This document shows positions 17,041 to 25,727 of a stretch of DNA of 53,413 nucleotides, piece by piece. This stretch comes from Streptomyces sp. T39 (GTDB lineage Bacteria; Actinomycetota; Actinomycetes; Streptomycetales; Streptomycetaceae). The stretch is from contig NZ_RDBP01000012.1 in assembly GCF_008042045.1 (NCBI RefSeq), positions 2,890,466-2,943,878 of the forward strand. Direction: 5' to 3'. The notes under the pieces are model-generated. The model had not been told where the DNA came from, did not search any database, and saw only the letters and a list, made by a program, of their open reading frames with translations. Position numbers and translations under genes: made by a program. Every line of letters starts with the position of its first letter. Within the stretch, counting starts at the first letter, position 1.

Positions 17041-18365
17041 CGCCCCCGCACGACGGCCGCACTCGTAGAGTGGGGGTGTGCCCAGGATTCGAGCGGCCTC
17101 CGTGGCCGAGCACCGGACGATGCAGCGAGGCGCCCTGCTGGACGCCGCGCGTTCACTCCTGTCCGAAGGCGGCACCGAGGCGCTGACCTTCCCCGCGCTC
17201 GCCGAGCGCACGGGTCTGGCCCGGTCGTCCGTCTACGAGTACTTCCGCTCCCGAGCGGCCGTCGTCGAGGAACTGTGCGCGGTCGACTTCCCCGTGTGGG
17301 CGGCCGAGATCGAGAGCGCCATGGACCTCGCCGCCACCCCGCAGGAGAAGGTCGAGGCGTACGTGCGCCGCCAACTGGAGCTCGTCGGCGACCGGCGGCA
17401 CCGGGCCGTCGTCGCGATCTCCGCGAGCGAACTGGACTCCGGTGCGCGCGAGAAGATCCGCGCCGCGCACGGAGCCCTGATCGCGATGATCGTCGAGGCC
17501 CTGGCCGAACTGGGCCAGAGGGAGCCGCGCCTGTCCGCCATGCTGCTCCAGGGCATGGTCGACGCCGCGGTCCGCCGCATCGAACTGGGCGCGGCCGAGG
17601 ACCCCTCCGCCATCGCCGACGCCACCGTCGCGATGGCGCTGCGCGGCGTGCGGGGCTGACCGCGCGGAGCGTGCGGTGCGCCGCCCCCGCGGTGAGCAGC
17701 AGAAGGCCGGCGTGCACCGCCTCCGCGGGCCCGGCCGGTGCTCCGGCGGTCTCCGTGCCCGGGAGCGGCACGGAGAACACCGGAAGCAGCCGCGAGGGCC
17801 CACCGCGCAGGAGCTCCGGAGGCAGCGGCGACAGCGGATCGAGGTAGTCGCTCCCGCGCAGCAGACCCCAGTGCAGGCACGCCCCGGGGCAGTGCCCGCT
17901 CCCGCCGCCCAGCGTGCCGACGATCTGCCCCGCCCTGACCTCGTCCCCCTCCGCGACCAGGGCCGTCACCGGCTCGTACGTGGTGCGCAGCGGCGGGTCG
18001 CCCGTGCCGGCGAGGACGATGCCGACGACACCGCGCCCCGCCACCGTGCCCGCGAACGACACCCGCCCCGCTGCCGCGGCGCGCACCGGGGCGCCGGCCG
18101 CACCGGCGAGATCGACGCCCCGGTGGCCCGCCCCGTACGGCGACGCCGGCGGATCCCAGCCCCTGACGACCACGGGCCGCGGCGCGCCGAGGGGCCAGCC
18201 GTACCCCCCGGCCGGCCCGTCGGCCCGGGCCGGGGTGACGCACAGGGCGACCAGCAGCAGGGCGGCCGTCGCCGACCACCGGACGGCCCGGGTGCAGGCG
18301 CCGGCGGACGCGGGGCGCGGGGCGGCGGGCGTGCGGCCACGCCGCACGGAGGGTGCGCGGTTCAT
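16917..18365 (-). CDS. M23 family metallopeptidase (secreted), reading frame lacking its normal stop
   Basis: LytM-type peptidoglycan endopeptidase. From ATG 18365: basic N-terminus, hydrophobic signal segment [22 protein letters not shown], then the M23 domain with [14 protein letters not shown] (first zinc ligand His and Asp), [14 protein letters not shown] and the distal HWG in [14 protein letters not shown]. The domain ends near residue 190, followed by a short tail that should finish around 17650-17700. Odd: no stop occurs until 16917, so the frame continues antisense through the whole tetR-type gene and into whiG; that part is Arg-rich and shadow-like. The true 3' end is uncertain; the supported coding part is about 17660-18365. 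Confidence 0.7.
   Translation of the reverse strand: MNRAPSVRRGRTPAAPRPASAGACTRAVRWSATAALLLVALCVTPARADGPAGGYGWPLGAPRPVVVRGWDPPASPYGAGHRGVDLAGAAGAPVRAAAAGRVSFAGTVAGRGVVGIVLAGTGDPPLRTTYEPVTALVAEGDEVRAGQIVGTLGGGSGHCPGACLHWGLLRGSDYLDPLSPLPPELLRGGPSRLLPVFSVPLPGTETAGAPAGPAEAVHAGLLLLTAGAAHRTLRAVSPARRAAPSRRWRRRWRRGPRPRPVRCGGPRRRPCPGAAWRTGAAPSGPVRPGPRRSSRSGLRARRGSSRAHRSPVRSRRSRRRPGAAGRRRAPVGGARTPRPSPAGWRRGPWRSRSRPPTRGSRPRTVPRRRPLGSGSTRRRTTGPDPCARRARGRSAPRCRLRTGVNARRPAGRLAASSGARPRRPLESWAHPHSTSAAVVRGRQRPTSASLARSWRTDLVWIWLTLLSVTPRTCPISARVRPS
17066..17080 (+). promoter_or_regulatory. -10 element and possible leaderless start of the tetR-type gene
   Basis: TAGAGT at 17066-17071 ends 6 nt before the GTG start at 17078. 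No Shine-Dalgarno is present, which suggests a leaderless transcript. No clear -35. Confidence 0.4.
17078..17659 (+). CDS. TetR/AcrR family transcriptional regulator
   Basis: 193-aa DNA-binding regulator. Seen: N-terminal helix-turn-helix [39 protein letters not shown] (residues ~17-55); the rest is a helical ligand-binding domain with no specific signature. GTG start at 17078. It lies between whiG and rpsB, convergent with the M23 peptidase gene, whose open frame runs antisense through the whole of this gene. Target and ligand unknown. Confidence 0.88.
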   Translation: MPRIRAASVAEHRTMQRGALLDAARSLLSEGGTEALTFPALAERTGLARSSVYEYFRSRAAVVEELCAVDFPVWAAEIESAMDLAATPQEKVEAYVRRQLELVGDRRHRAVVAISASELDSGAREKIRAAHGALIAMIVEALAELGQREPRLSAMLLQGMVDAAVRRIELGAAEDPSAIADATVAMALRGVRG

Positions 18366-18416
18366 GGCCCAACCGTCCCCCGGCCGGTCCGCCGCGAGTG
18401 GATCATGGTCCGGATC

Positions 18417-18443
18417 TGTGGACAACCGGCCCGTTGTGGACAG
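18417..18443 (-). promoter_or_regulatory. Pair of DnaA boxes upstream of rpsB
   Basis: TGTGGACAA at 18417-18425 is the exact reverse complement of TTGTCCACA; TGTGGACAG at 18435-18443 is the complement of CTGTCCACA. Starts are 18 bp apart, the same spacing as the pair at 12906 but on the other strand. Located in the M23/rpsB intergenic region. Confidence 0.55.
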
Positions 18444-18472
18444 CGGCGTCACCCGGGGCTCCCGGGGTCCCG

Positions 18473-18478
18473 TACACT
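18473..18478 (+). promoter_or_regulatory. Possible -10 of rpsB
   Basis: TACACT about 145 nt upstream of the rpsB start; the -35 is not convincing. The intervening leader is long enough to hold an S2 autoregulatory structure, which I cannot fold here. Confidence 0.35.
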
Positions 18479-18622
18479 TCATCTGGCGATCCGGGTCACC
18501 GGGTCGACTTCGCACGCCCCGCCACCGGACCTTCTGCGGTCGGTGGCCGCGCTCCTCGGTCCTTCTGTGGCACGGCGCGTCGGGGCGTCAGGACACAACC
18601 GAGAACCCAAGGAGATACGGCC

Positions 18623-19531
18623 ATGGCCGTCGTCACGATGCGGGAGCTGCTGGAGAGCGGCGTCCACTTCGGTCACCAGACCCGTCGCTGGAACCCGAAG
18701 ATGAAGCGCTTCATCTTCACCGAGCGCAACGGCATCTACATCATCGACCTGCTCCAGTCGCTGTCGTACATCGACCGCGCCTACGAGTTCGTCAAGGAGA
18801 CCGTCGCGCACGGCGGCTCCATCATGTTCGTCGGTACGAAGAAGCAGGCCCAGGAGGCCATCGCCGAGCAGGCGACGCGCGTCGGCATGCCCTACGTCAA
18901 CCAGCGCTGGCTGGGCGGCATGCTCACCAACTTCTCGACCGTCTACAAGCGTCTGCAGCGCCTCAAGGAGCTCGAGCAGATCGACTTCGAGGACGTGGCC
19001 GCCTCCGGCCTCACCAAGAAGGAGCTCCTGGTCCTCTCCCGCGAGAAGGCCAAGCTCGAGAAGACCCTCGGCGGCATCCGCGAGATGCAGAAGGTGCCGA
19101 GCGCCGTCTGGATCGTCGACACCAAGAAGGAGCACATCGCCGTCGGTGAGGCGCGCAAGCTCCACATCCCGGTCGTCGCGATCCTCGACACCAACTGCGA
19201 CCCCGACGAGGTCGACTACAAGATCCCGGGCAACGACGACGCGATCCGCTCCGTCACCCTGCTCACCCGCGTGATCGCCGACGCCGTCGCCGAGGGCCTC
19301 ATCGCCCGCTCCGGCGTGGCCACCGGCGACTCGAAGCCGGGCGAGAAGGCCGCGGGCGAGCCGCTGGCCGAGTGGGAGCGTGACCTGCTCGAGGGTGAGA
19401 AGAAGGCCGACGACGCCGCGGAGAAGCCGGCCGACGCCCCGGCCGCCGAGGCGCCGGCTGCCGACGAGGCCCCCGCCGCCGAGGCGCCGGTCGCCGACGA
19501 GGCCCCGGCTGCCGAGGCCGAGCAGGCCTGA
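18623..19531 (+). CDS. rpsB: 30S ribosomal protein S2
   Basis: Small-subunit protein. Seen: [71 protein letters not shown], all diagnostic. 302 aa; a C-terminal Ala/Glu/Pro-rich extension of about 55 residues carries a tandem repeat. ATG at 18623 with AAGGAGAT upstream; the open frame further upstream is noncoding in character. A perfect hairpin separates it from tsf. Confidence 0.97.
   Translation: MAVVTMRELLESGVHFGHQTRRWNPKMKRFIFTERNGIYIIDLLQSLSYIDRAYEFVKETVAHGGSIMFVGTKKQAQEAIAEQATRVGMPYVNQRWLGGMLTNFSTVYKRLQRLKELEQIDFEDVAASGLTKKELLVLSREKAKLEKTLGGIREMQKVPSAVWIVDTKKEHIAVGEARKLHIPVVAILDTNCDPDEVDYKIPGNDDAIRSVTLLTRVIADAVAEGLIARSGVATGDSKPGEKAAGEPLAEWERDLLEGEKKADDAAEKPADAPAAEAPAADEAPAAEAPVADEAPAAEAEQA
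19445..19510 (+). repeat. 33-bp in-frame tandem repeat in the rpsB 3' end
   Basis: Two 11-codon units ([11 protein letters not shown] and [11 protein letters not shown]) at 19445-19477 and 19478-19510, then a partial third (AEAEQA). Nearly identical at DNA level. Lies in the disordered, species-variable tail of S2. Confidence 0.85.
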
Positions 19532-19563
19532 GCCACGGCCTGACCTGCACAGGTTCGGTTGAC

Positions 19564-19593
19564 GACGGCGGGGGCCCGGTGGCCCCCGCCGTC
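19564..19593 (+). terminator. Terminator/attenuator hairpin between rpsB and tsf
   Basis: GACGGCGGGGGCC, loop CGGT, exact complement GGCCCCCGCCGTC: a 13-bp perfect stem 33 nt after the rpsB stop. With tsf on the same strand only 60 nt further, partial read-through is likely. Two copies of CGTAGATCTT (19598-19607, 19617-19626) follow. Confidence 0.75.
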
Positions 19594-19653
19594 CACCCGT
19601 AGATCTTCCCGATCTTCGTAGATCTTTCAGACTTCGAGAGAGAACCCAGACTC

Positions 19654-20490
19654 ATGGCGAACTACACCGCCGCTGACGTCAAGAAGCTCCGCGAGCTCAC
19701 CGGCGCCGGCATGATGGACTGCAAGAAGGCGCTGGACGAGGCCGACGGCAACGTCGACAAGGCCGTCGAGGCCCTGCGCATCAAGGGGCAGAAGGGCGTC
19801 GCCAAGCGCGAGGGCCGCTCCGCCGAGAACGGCGCCGTCGTCTCCCTCATCGCCGGCGACAACTCCTCCGGTGTCATCCTCGAGCTGAAGTGCGAGACGG
19901 ACTTCGTCGCCAAGGGCGACAAGTTCCAGGCCGTCGCCAACGCGCTCGCCGAGCACGTCGCCAAGACGGGCCCCGCCGACATCGAGGCGCTGCTCGCCTC
20001 CGAGATCGAGGCCGGCAAGACCGTCCAGGCGTACGTGGACGAGGCCAACGCCAACCTCGGCGAGAAGATCGTCCTGGACCGCTTCGCGCAGTTCGCCGAC
20101 GGTTACGTCACCGCGTACATGCACCGCACCATGCCCGACCTGCCCCCGCAGATCGGTGTCCTCGTCGAGCTCGACAAGGAGAACGCCGAGATCGCCAAGG
20201 GCGTCGCGCAGCACATCGCCGCCTTCGCGCCGAAGTACCTCTCCCGCGAGGACGTCCCGGCCGAGGTCGTCGAGACCGAGCGCCGTGTCGCCGAGGAGAC
20301 CACCCGCGCCGAGGGCAAGCCCGAGGCCGCCCTCCCCAAGATCGTCGAGGGTCGGGTCAACGGCTTCTTCAAGGAGGCCACCCTTCTCGGCCAGCCGTAC
20401 GCGCTGGACAACAAGAAGACGGTCCAGCAGATCCTGGACGAGGCCGGAGTCGCCCTCAAGCGCTTCAGCCGCATCAAGGTCGGCATCTGA
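19654..20490 (+). CDS. tsf: Elongation factor Ts
   Basis: Guanine nucleotide exchange factor for EF-Tu. Seen: UBA-like N-terminus with [20 protein letters not shown], core [18 protein letters not shown] (TDFVA motif contacting EF-Tu), the [18 protein letters not shown] strand, and C-terminal [17 protein letters not shown]. 278 aa, typical for Streptomyces. ATG at 19654 with a GAGAGAG-type purine run upstream. Confidence 0.97.
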   Translation: MANYTAADVKKLRELTGAGMMDCKKALDEADGNVDKAVEALRIKGQKGVAKREGRSAENGAVVSLIAGDNSSGVILELKCETDFVAKGDKFQAVANALAEHVAKTGPADIEALLASEIEAGKTVQAYVDEANANLGEKIVLDRFAQFADGYVTAYMHRTMPDLPPQIGVLVELDKENAEIAKGVAQHIAAFAPKYLSREDVPAEVVETERRVAEETTRAEGKPEAALPKIVEGRVNGFFKEATLLGQPYALDNKKTVQQILDEAGVALKRFSRIKVGI

Positions 20491-20533
20491 GTCCGTACGC
20501 CACGGACACCGGACCCCGGTAGGGTCTGAAGCA

Positions 20534-20558
20534 GTCGTCCGCGTCCGCGCCGGACGAC
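20534..20558 (+). promoter_or_regulatory. Hairpin 1 in the tsf-pyrH gap
   Basis: GTCGTCCG, 9-nt loop, CGGACGAC: 8-bp perfect stem 43 nt after the tsf stop. Candidate terminator of tsf or part of a pyrH leader. Confidence 0.45.
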
Positions 20559-20574
20559 CGCAGATCTGACGAGG

Positions 20575-20621
20575 AGGCCATTGCCGTACGGGAAACCGCA
20601 AGGACCCCAGGGCAATGGCCT
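20575..20621 (+). promoter_or_regulatory. Hairpin 2 in the pyrH leader
   Basis: AGGCCATTGCC and its exact complement GGCAATGGCCT, 11-bp arms around a 25-nt loop, followed by TCTTCG and ending 15 nt before the pyrH Shine-Dalgarno (AGGAG, 20638-20642). The position would suit an attenuator. Confidence 0.5.
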
Positions 20622-20648
20622 TCTTCGTATGTGCACGAGGAGATCTCC

Positions 20649-21413
20649 ATGAATCAGGACGCCGCAAAGGGCGACGACAACCACGGCAAGAAAGCCGGCC
20701 GCTTCATGCTGAAGCTGTCCGGTGAGGCGTTCGCCGGCGGCGGGGGCCTGGGGGTGGACCCCGACGTCGTACACGCCATCGCCCGAGAGATCGCGGCGGT
20801 CGTACGCGACGGCGCAGAGATCGCGGTCGTGATCGGCGGCGGAAACTTCTTCCGCGGCGCCGAGCTCCAGCAGCGGGGCATGGACCGGGCGCGCTCCGAC
20901 TACATGGGCATGCTCGGCACCGTCATGAACTGCCTCGCCCTCCAGGACTTCCTGGAGAAGGAGGGCATCGACTCCCGCGTCCAGACCGCCATCACCATGG
21001 GACAGGTCGCCGAGCCGTACATCCCGCTGCGCGCCGTGCGCCACCTGGAGAAGGGCCGCGTCGTCATCTTCGGCGCGGGCATGGGCATGCCCTACTTCTC
21101 CACCGACACCACCGCCGCGCAGCGTGCGCTGGAGATCGATGCCGAGGCCCTGCTCATGGGCAAGAACGGCGTCGACGGGGTCTACGACTCCGACCCCAAG
21201 GCCAACCCCGACGCGGTGAAGTACGACGCGCTCGAGTACGGCGAGGTGATCGCCCGGAACCTCAAGGTGGCGGACGCCACCGCGATCACGCTCTGCCGCG
21301 ACAACGCCCTGCCGATCCTCGTCTTCGAGCTTCTCGCCGAGGGCAACATCGCCCGGGCCGTCAACGGTGAGAAGATCGGCACCCTCGTGAGCGCCCGGGG
21401 CACCCGGGCCTGA
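20649..21413 (+). CDS. pyrH: UMP kinase
   Basis: Phosphorylates UMP to UDP in pyrimidine synthesis; hexameric amino acid kinase fold, usually activated by GTP and inhibited by UTP. Seen: [63 protein letters not shown] and the C-terminal LVSARGTRA. 254 aa. ATG at 20649 (MNQDAAK) preferred over 20631 because AGGAG lies just ahead of it. Two hairpins precede it; frr follows in the usual order. Confidence 0.96.
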   Translation: MNQDAAKGDDNHGKKAGRFMLKLSGEAFAGGGGLGVDPDVVHAIAREIAAVVRDGAEIAVVIGGGNFFRGAELQQRGMDRARSDYMGMLGTVMNCLALQDFLEKEGIDSRVQTAITMGQVAEPYIPLRAVRHLEKGRVVIFGAGMGMPYFSTDTTAAQRALEIDAEALLMGKNGVDGVYDSDPKANPDAVKYDALEYGEVIARNLKVADATAITLCRDNALPILVFELLAEGNIARAVNGEKIGTLVSARGTRA

Positions 21414-21549
21414 CCGGGGCGCCCCCGGGGCCGCACCCCGGGGGATGGACAAAGTCCTGCCGGTCGGACACCGTGCAGGGAACACGCGACGCAGGTTCCG
21501 CCGGCCCAGTCCGATGCCGGGCCCAACTCAAGACACGCAGGAGCAAGTG

Positions 21550-22107
21550 GTGATCGAAGAGACCCTCCTCGAGGCCGAGGAGAAGATGGAGAAGGCCGTC
21601 CTGGTCGCCAAGGATGACTTCGCCGCGATCCGCACCGGACGTGCGCACCCGGCGATGTTCAACAAGATCGTGGCGGACTACTACGGTGCCCTGACCCCGA
21701 TCAACCAGCTGGCCTCGTTCTCGGTGCCGGAGCCCCGGATGGCCGTCGTCACGCCGTTCGACAAGACCGCTCTGCGCAACATCGAGCAGGCGATCCGCGA
21801 CTCCGACCTCGGTGTCAACCCGAGCAACGACGGCAACATCATCCGCGTGGTCTTCCCCGAGCTCACGCAGGACCGCCGCAAGGAGTTCATCAAGGTCGCC
21901 AAGACCAAGGGCGAGGACGCCAAGATCTCCATCCGCGCCGTTCGCCGCAAGGCCAAGGAGACCATCGACAAGCTGATCAAGGACGGCGAGGTCGGCGAGG
22001 ACGAGGGCCGCCGCGCGGAGAAGGAGCTCGACGACACCACCGCGAAGTACGTCGCGCAGGTGGACGAGCTGCTCAAGCACAAGGAAGCCGAGCTGCTCGA
22101 GGTCTGA
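21550..22107 (+). CDS. frr: Ribosome recycling factor
   Basis: Splits post-termination 70S ribosomes with EF-G. Seen: [23 protein letters not shown] with the conserved [27 protein letters not shown], and [19 protein letters not shown]. 185 aa exactly, the standard length. GTG at 21550 chosen over the adjacent in-frame GTG at 21547 because AGGAG at 21539-21543 is 6 nt away. The stop overlaps the cdsA ATG by one base, so translation is coupled. Confidence 0.96.
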   Translation: MIEETLLEAEEKMEKAVLVAKDDFAAIRTGRAHPAMFNKIVADYYGALTPINQLASFSVPEPRMAVVTPFDKTALRNIEQAIRDSDLGVNPSNDGNIIRVVFPELTQDRRKEFIKVAKTKGEDAKISIRAVRRKAKETIDKLIKDGEVGEDEGRRAEKELDDTTAKYVAQVDELLKHKEAELLEV

Positions 22108-23270
22108 TGAACGACTCTTCCTGGGGGGCCTCGCCCGGCGCGGGATACGCCGGTGCATGGCCACCGCCCGACCAGGGGCCCCTCCCGGCGGGTCCTGCCC
22201 ACGATGGGCACGGGGCACAGCAGACTCGGCCCATGCCCATCGTGCCGGACTTTCCCGACGCAGGTAGAGACGCCCAGTCCGCAAAAGGCCCCGCCGGCCG
22301 CGAGGTCCCCGAGGGGGGTGCCGCACGGCTCGGCGGCCCCCTGTTCCGCGACGAGAATCCGCAGGAGCCCATGCCCACCCCGCCGTCTGCCCCCGCGCCG
22401 CAGCCGACGCATGCCGCGCCGCAGCCGACGCCCTCCTCGCAGCCGCCCCAGAAGAAGCGCGCCGGCCGCGATCTCCGGGCGGCCATAGGGGTCGGTGTCG
22501 GTCTCGGGGCGGTGATCGTCGTGTCGCTGTTCTTCGTGAAGGCCGTGTTCGTCGGCGTCATAGCGGTCGCCGTCGTCGTCGGTCTGTGGGAACTGACCTC
22601 CCGGCTCCAGGAGCGCAAGCAGATCAAGGCGCCCCTGGTGCCGCTCGCCGTCGGCGGTGCGGCCATGGTCGTCGCCGGCTACCTGCGCGGCGCCGAGGGC
22701 GCCTGGGTGGCGATGGCGCTGACCGCACTGGCCGTGCTGGTGTGGCGGATGACCGAGCCGCCCGAGGGCTATCTGAAGGACGTCACGGCCGGCGTCTTCG
22801 CCGCCTTCTACGTGCCGTTCCTCGCGACCTTCGTGTCGATGATGCTCAGCGCGGACGACGGTCCGGAGCGCGTGCTCACCTTCCTGGTGCTCACGGTCGT
22901 CAGCGACACGGGCGCGTACGCCGTGGGGTGGCGCTTCGGCAAGCACAAGCTGGCGCCGCGCATCAGCCCCGGCAAGACCCGTGAGGGGCTGCTCGGCGCG
23001 GTCGGGTTCGCCATGGCGGCGGGCGCGCTGTGCATGGAGTTCCTGGTCGACGGCGGCACCTGGTGGCAGGGGCTGCTGCTGGGCCTGGCGGTCGCGGCCA
23101 GCGCCACGCTCGGCGACCTCGGCGAGTCGATGATCAAGCGGGACCTGGGGATCAAGGACATGGGCACCCTGCTCCCCGGGCACGGCGGCATCATGGACCG
23201 CCTGGACTCTCTGCTGCCGACCGCCCCGGTGGTGTGGCTGCTGCTGGTGCTCTTCGTCGGCACCGGCTGA
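22107..23270 (+). CDS. cdsA: Phosphatidate cytidylyltransferase
   Basis: Makes CDP-diacylglycerol from phosphatidate and CTP, the entry to phosphatidylglycerol, cardiolipin and PI synthesis. Seen: about 115 residues of Pro/Gln/Gly-rich N-terminal cytoplasmic extension (APQPTHAAPQPTPSSQPPQ repeats), then some eight membrane spans, and the family signature GESMIKRDLGIKDMGTLLPG followed by HGGIMDR. 387 aa. ATG overlaps the frr stop. The long N-terminal extension is common in Streptomyces and varies between species. Confidence 0.95.
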   Translation: MNDSSWGASPGAGYAGAWPPPDQGPLPAGPAHDGHGAQQTRPMPIVPDFPDAGRDAQSAKGPAGREVPEGGAARLGGPLFRDENPQEPMPTPPSAPAPQPTHAAPQPTPSSQPPQKKRAGRDLRAAIGVGVGLGAVIVVSLFFVKAVFVGVIAVAVVVGLWELTSRLQERKQIKAPLVPLAVGGAAMVVAGYLRGAEGAWVAMALTALAVLVWRMTEPPEGYLKDVTAGVFAAFYVPFLATFVSMMLSADDGPERVLTFLVLTVVSDTGAYAVGWRFGKHKLAPRISPGKTREGLLGAVGFAMAAGALCMEFLVDGGTWWQGLLLGLAVAASATLGDLGESMIKRDLGIKDMGTLLPGHGGIMDRLDSLLPTAPVVWLLLVLFVGTG

Positions 23271-23285
23271 CCTGCGGTTCTTCCG

Positions 23286-23322
23286 GTGAGGGCTCGTCGT
23301 CCACAGGGCGGCGGGCCCTCAC
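23286..23322 (+). terminator. Hairpin between cdsA and rlmN
   Basis: GTGAGGGC at 23286-23293 and its complement GCCCTCAC at 23315-23322 around a 21-nt loop, which contains TCGTCCACA, a good single DnaA-box match (23297-23305). Probable terminator of cdsA. Confidence 0.45.
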
Positions 23323-23349
23323 TCGTATCTCTGCGACACTGGTAGCACC

Positions 23350-24456
23350 ATGCCCAAGCCCGGAGAACTCACTTTCGTCGCGCCCCGCGGAGCCAAGAAG
23401 CCCCCGCGGCACCTCGCCGACCTCACGCCCGCCGAGCGCAAGGAGGCCGTCGCCGCCATCGGCGAGAAGCCGTTCCGCGCCAAGCAGCTGTCCCAGCACT
23501 ACTTCGCGCGCTACGCGCACGACCCCGCGCAGTGGACGGACATCCCCGCCGCCGCGCGCGAGAAGCTCGCCGGGGAGCTGCTGCCCGACCTGATGTCGGT
23601 CGTGCGGCACATCTCGTGCGACGACGACACCACCCGCAAGACACTGTGGCGGCTGCACGACGGCACGCTCGTCGAGTCCGTGCTGATGCGCTACCCGGAC
23701 CGGGTCACCATGTGCATCTCCTCCCAGGCGGGCTGCGGGATGAACTGCCCGTTCTGCGCGACCGGACAGGCCGGGCTCGACCGGAATCTCTCGACCGCGG
23801 AGATCGTGCACCAGATCGTCGACGGCATGCGCGCCCTGCGCGACGGCGAGGTCCCCGGCGGTCCCGCCCGCCTGTCGAACATCGTCTTCATGGGCATGGG
23901 CGAGCCGCTGGCCAACTACAAGCGGGTCGTCGGCGCGATCCGCCGGCTCACCGACCCGGAGCCCGACGGGCTGGGCCTGTCCCAGCGCGGCATCACCGTC
24001 TCCACGGTCGGCCTGGTGCCCGCGATGCTCCGCTTCGCCGACGAGGGCTTCAAGTGCCGCCTCGCCGTCTCGCTGCACGCGCCGGACGACGAGCTGCGCG
24101 ACACCCTGGTGCCGGTCAACACCCGCTGGAAGGTGCGCGAGGTCCTCGACGCGGCCTGGGAGTACGCGGAGAAGTCCGGCCGCCGGATCTCCATCGAGTA
24201 CGCCCTGATCCGTGACATCAACGACCAGGCGTGGCGCGGCGACCTGCTCGGACGGCTGCTCAAGGGCAAGCGCGTCCACGTGAATCTGATCCCTCTCAAC
24301 CCGACCCCCGGCTCCAAGTGGACGGCGTCGCGGCCCGAGGACGAGAAGGCGTTCGTCGAGGCCATCGCCGCCCATGGCGTGCCGGTCACCGTCCGCGACA
24401 CCCGCGGCCAGGAGATCGACGGGGCCTGCGGGCAGCTGGCCGCGCAGGAACGGTGA
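23350..24456 (+). CDS. rlmN: 23S rRNA/tRNA (adenine-C2)-methyltransferase RlmN
   Basis: Radical SAM enzyme making m2A in 23S rRNA (position 2503 in E. coli numbering) and m2A37 in some tRNAs. Seen: the CxxxCxxC cluster motif in [45 protein letters not shown] and the C-terminal catalytic cysteine in EIDGACGQL. 368 aa. ATG at 23350 has no Shine-Dalgarno and a GACACT -10-like element ends 9 nt upstream, so the transcript may be leaderless. Confidence 0.95.
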   Translation: MPKPGELTFVAPRGAKKPPRHLADLTPAERKEAVAAIGEKPFRAKQLSQHYFARYAHDPAQWTDIPAAAREKLAGELLPDLMSVVRHISCDDDTTRKTLWRLHDGTLVESVLMRYPDRVTMCISSQAGCGMNCPFCATGQAGLDRNLSTAEIVHQIVDGMRALRDGEVPGGPARLSNIVFMGMGEPLANYKRVVGAIRRLTDPEPDGLGLSQRGITVSTVGLVPAMLRFADEGFKCRLAVSLHAPDDELRDTLVPVNTRWKVREVLDAAWEYAEKSGRRISIEYALIRDINDQAWRGDLLGRLLKGKRVHVNLIPLNPTPGSKWTASRPEDEKAFVEAIAAHGVPVTVRDTRGQEIDGACGQLAAQER

Positions 24457-24537
24457 CCGGAAGGCCGCCGGGCCCGGCTGGTACTGTGCCCGTGCATTCG
24501 CACAGATGACCGTGCGCAGGAAGAACAACGAAACATT

Positions 24538-24625
24538 CCGACAGGGGAGCGCACCACAGCGCTGAGAGTGCGGCACGGCCGCAGACCCTCGGACCTGATC
24601 CGGGTCATACCGGCGTAGGGAGTCA
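24538..24625 (+). ncRNA. TPP riboswitch (THI element)
   Basis: All conserved blocks are present in order: ACAGGGGAGC, GCTGAGAGTG, CGCAGACCCTCGGACCTGAT, CCGGGTCATACCGGCGTAGG and GAGT. The 3' end carries GGGAG (24618-24622), the only ribosome-binding sequence for the ATG at 24633, so ligand binding should hide the site and block translation of the downstream importer. Confidence 0.96.
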
Positions 24626-24632
24626 GCACCAC

Positions 24633-25727
24633 ATGAACAGCCAGCTTCGCCGTGCCGTCGCCGCGGCCGCCGCCTCCGCCCTCGGCGTCACCGCTCTCGC
24701 CGCGTGCGGCGGCGGATCCGACGGCCAGGAGGGCGGCGGTACGGCCTCCAAGACGGTCACCCTCGTCAGCCACGATTCGTTCGCGGTGTCCGACACCGTG
24801 CTCAAGGCGTTCACCGAGCAGACCGGGTACACGGTCAAGGTGCTCAAGAGCGGGGACGCCGGCACGGCGCTCAACAAGGAGATCCTGACCAAGGGGTCCC
24901 CGCAGGGCGACGTCTTCTTCGGCGTCGACAACACCCTGCTCTCCCGCGCCCTGGACAACGACCTCTTCACGCCGTACGAGGCCAAGGGCCTCGACCGGGT
25001 CGCCGACGCCGTGCAGCTGGACGCCGGGAAGCACCGCGTCACGCCCGTCGACACCGGCGACATCTGCGTGAACTACGACAAGAAGTACTTCGCGGACAAG
25101 AAGCTCGCCCCGCCGAAGACCTTCGCCGACCTCGCCAAGCCCGAGTACAAGAACCTCCTCGTCGTGGAGAACGCCGCCACCTCCTCGCCCGGTCTGGGCT
25201 TCCTGCTCGGCACCGTCGGCGAGTTCGGCGAGTCCGGCTGGCAGGACTACTGGAAGAAGCTCGACGCCAACGGCGTCAAGGTCGTCGACGGCTGGGAGCA
25301 GGCGTACAACGAGGAGTTCTCCGGTTCGGCGGGCGGAAAGAAGGCGGGCGCGGACCGTCCGCTCGTCGTCTCCTACGCCTCCAGCCCGCCCGTCGAGATC
25401 CTCTACGCCGAGCCGCAGCCCGCCGAGGCGCCCACCGGCGTCGCGACCGGCACCTGCTTCCGCCAGATCGAGTTCGCCGGACTGCTCCAGGGCGCGAAGA
25501 ACGAGGCGGGCGGCAAGGCGCTGCTCGACTTCCTGATCGGTGACGCCTTCCAGGAGGACATGCCGCTGAACATGTTCGTCAACCCGGTGGTCGAGGGCGC
25601 GTCGCTGCCCGAGCTGTTCACGAAGCACGGCGCGGTCGTCGACGAGCCCGCGACGGTCGATCCCGCGACGATCGCCGGCAACCGTGAGCAGTGGGTCCGC
25701 TCGTGGTCCTCGCTCGTCCTGAAGTAA
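24633..25727 (+). CDS. thiB: Thiamine-type ABC transporter substrate-binding lipoprotein
   Basis: Binds thiamine or a precursor outside the membrane and delivers it to the ThiP-like permease. Seen: signal peptide with lipobox LAAC (cysteine near residue 25) followed by a GGGSDG linker; type 2 periplasmic-binding fold with TVTLVSHDSFAVSDTVLKAF, DVFFGVDNTLLSRAL, YDKKYFADKKLAPPKTFADL and AATSSPGLGFLLGTV, matching the ThiB family. 364 aa. ATG at 24633, 11 nt after the riboswitch. The permease start overlaps its end by 37 nt. Confidence 0.93.
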   Translation: MNSQLRRAVAAAAASALGVTALAACGGGSDGQEGGGTASKTVTLVSHDSFAVSDTVLKAFTEQTGYTVKVLKSGDAGTALNKEILTKGSPQGDVFFGVDNTLLSRALDNDLFTPYEAKGLDRVADAVQLDAGKHRVTPVDTGDICVNYDKKYFADKKLAPPKTFADLAKPEYKNLLVVENAATSSPGLGFLLGTVGEFGESGWQDYWKKLDANGVKVVDGWEQAYNEEFSGSAGGKKAGADRPLVVSYASSPPVEILYAEPQPAEAPTGVATGTCFRQIEFAGLLQGAKNEAGGKALLDFLIGDAFQEDMPLNMFVNPVVEGASLPELFTKHGAVVDEPATVDPATIAGNREQWVRSWSSLVLK

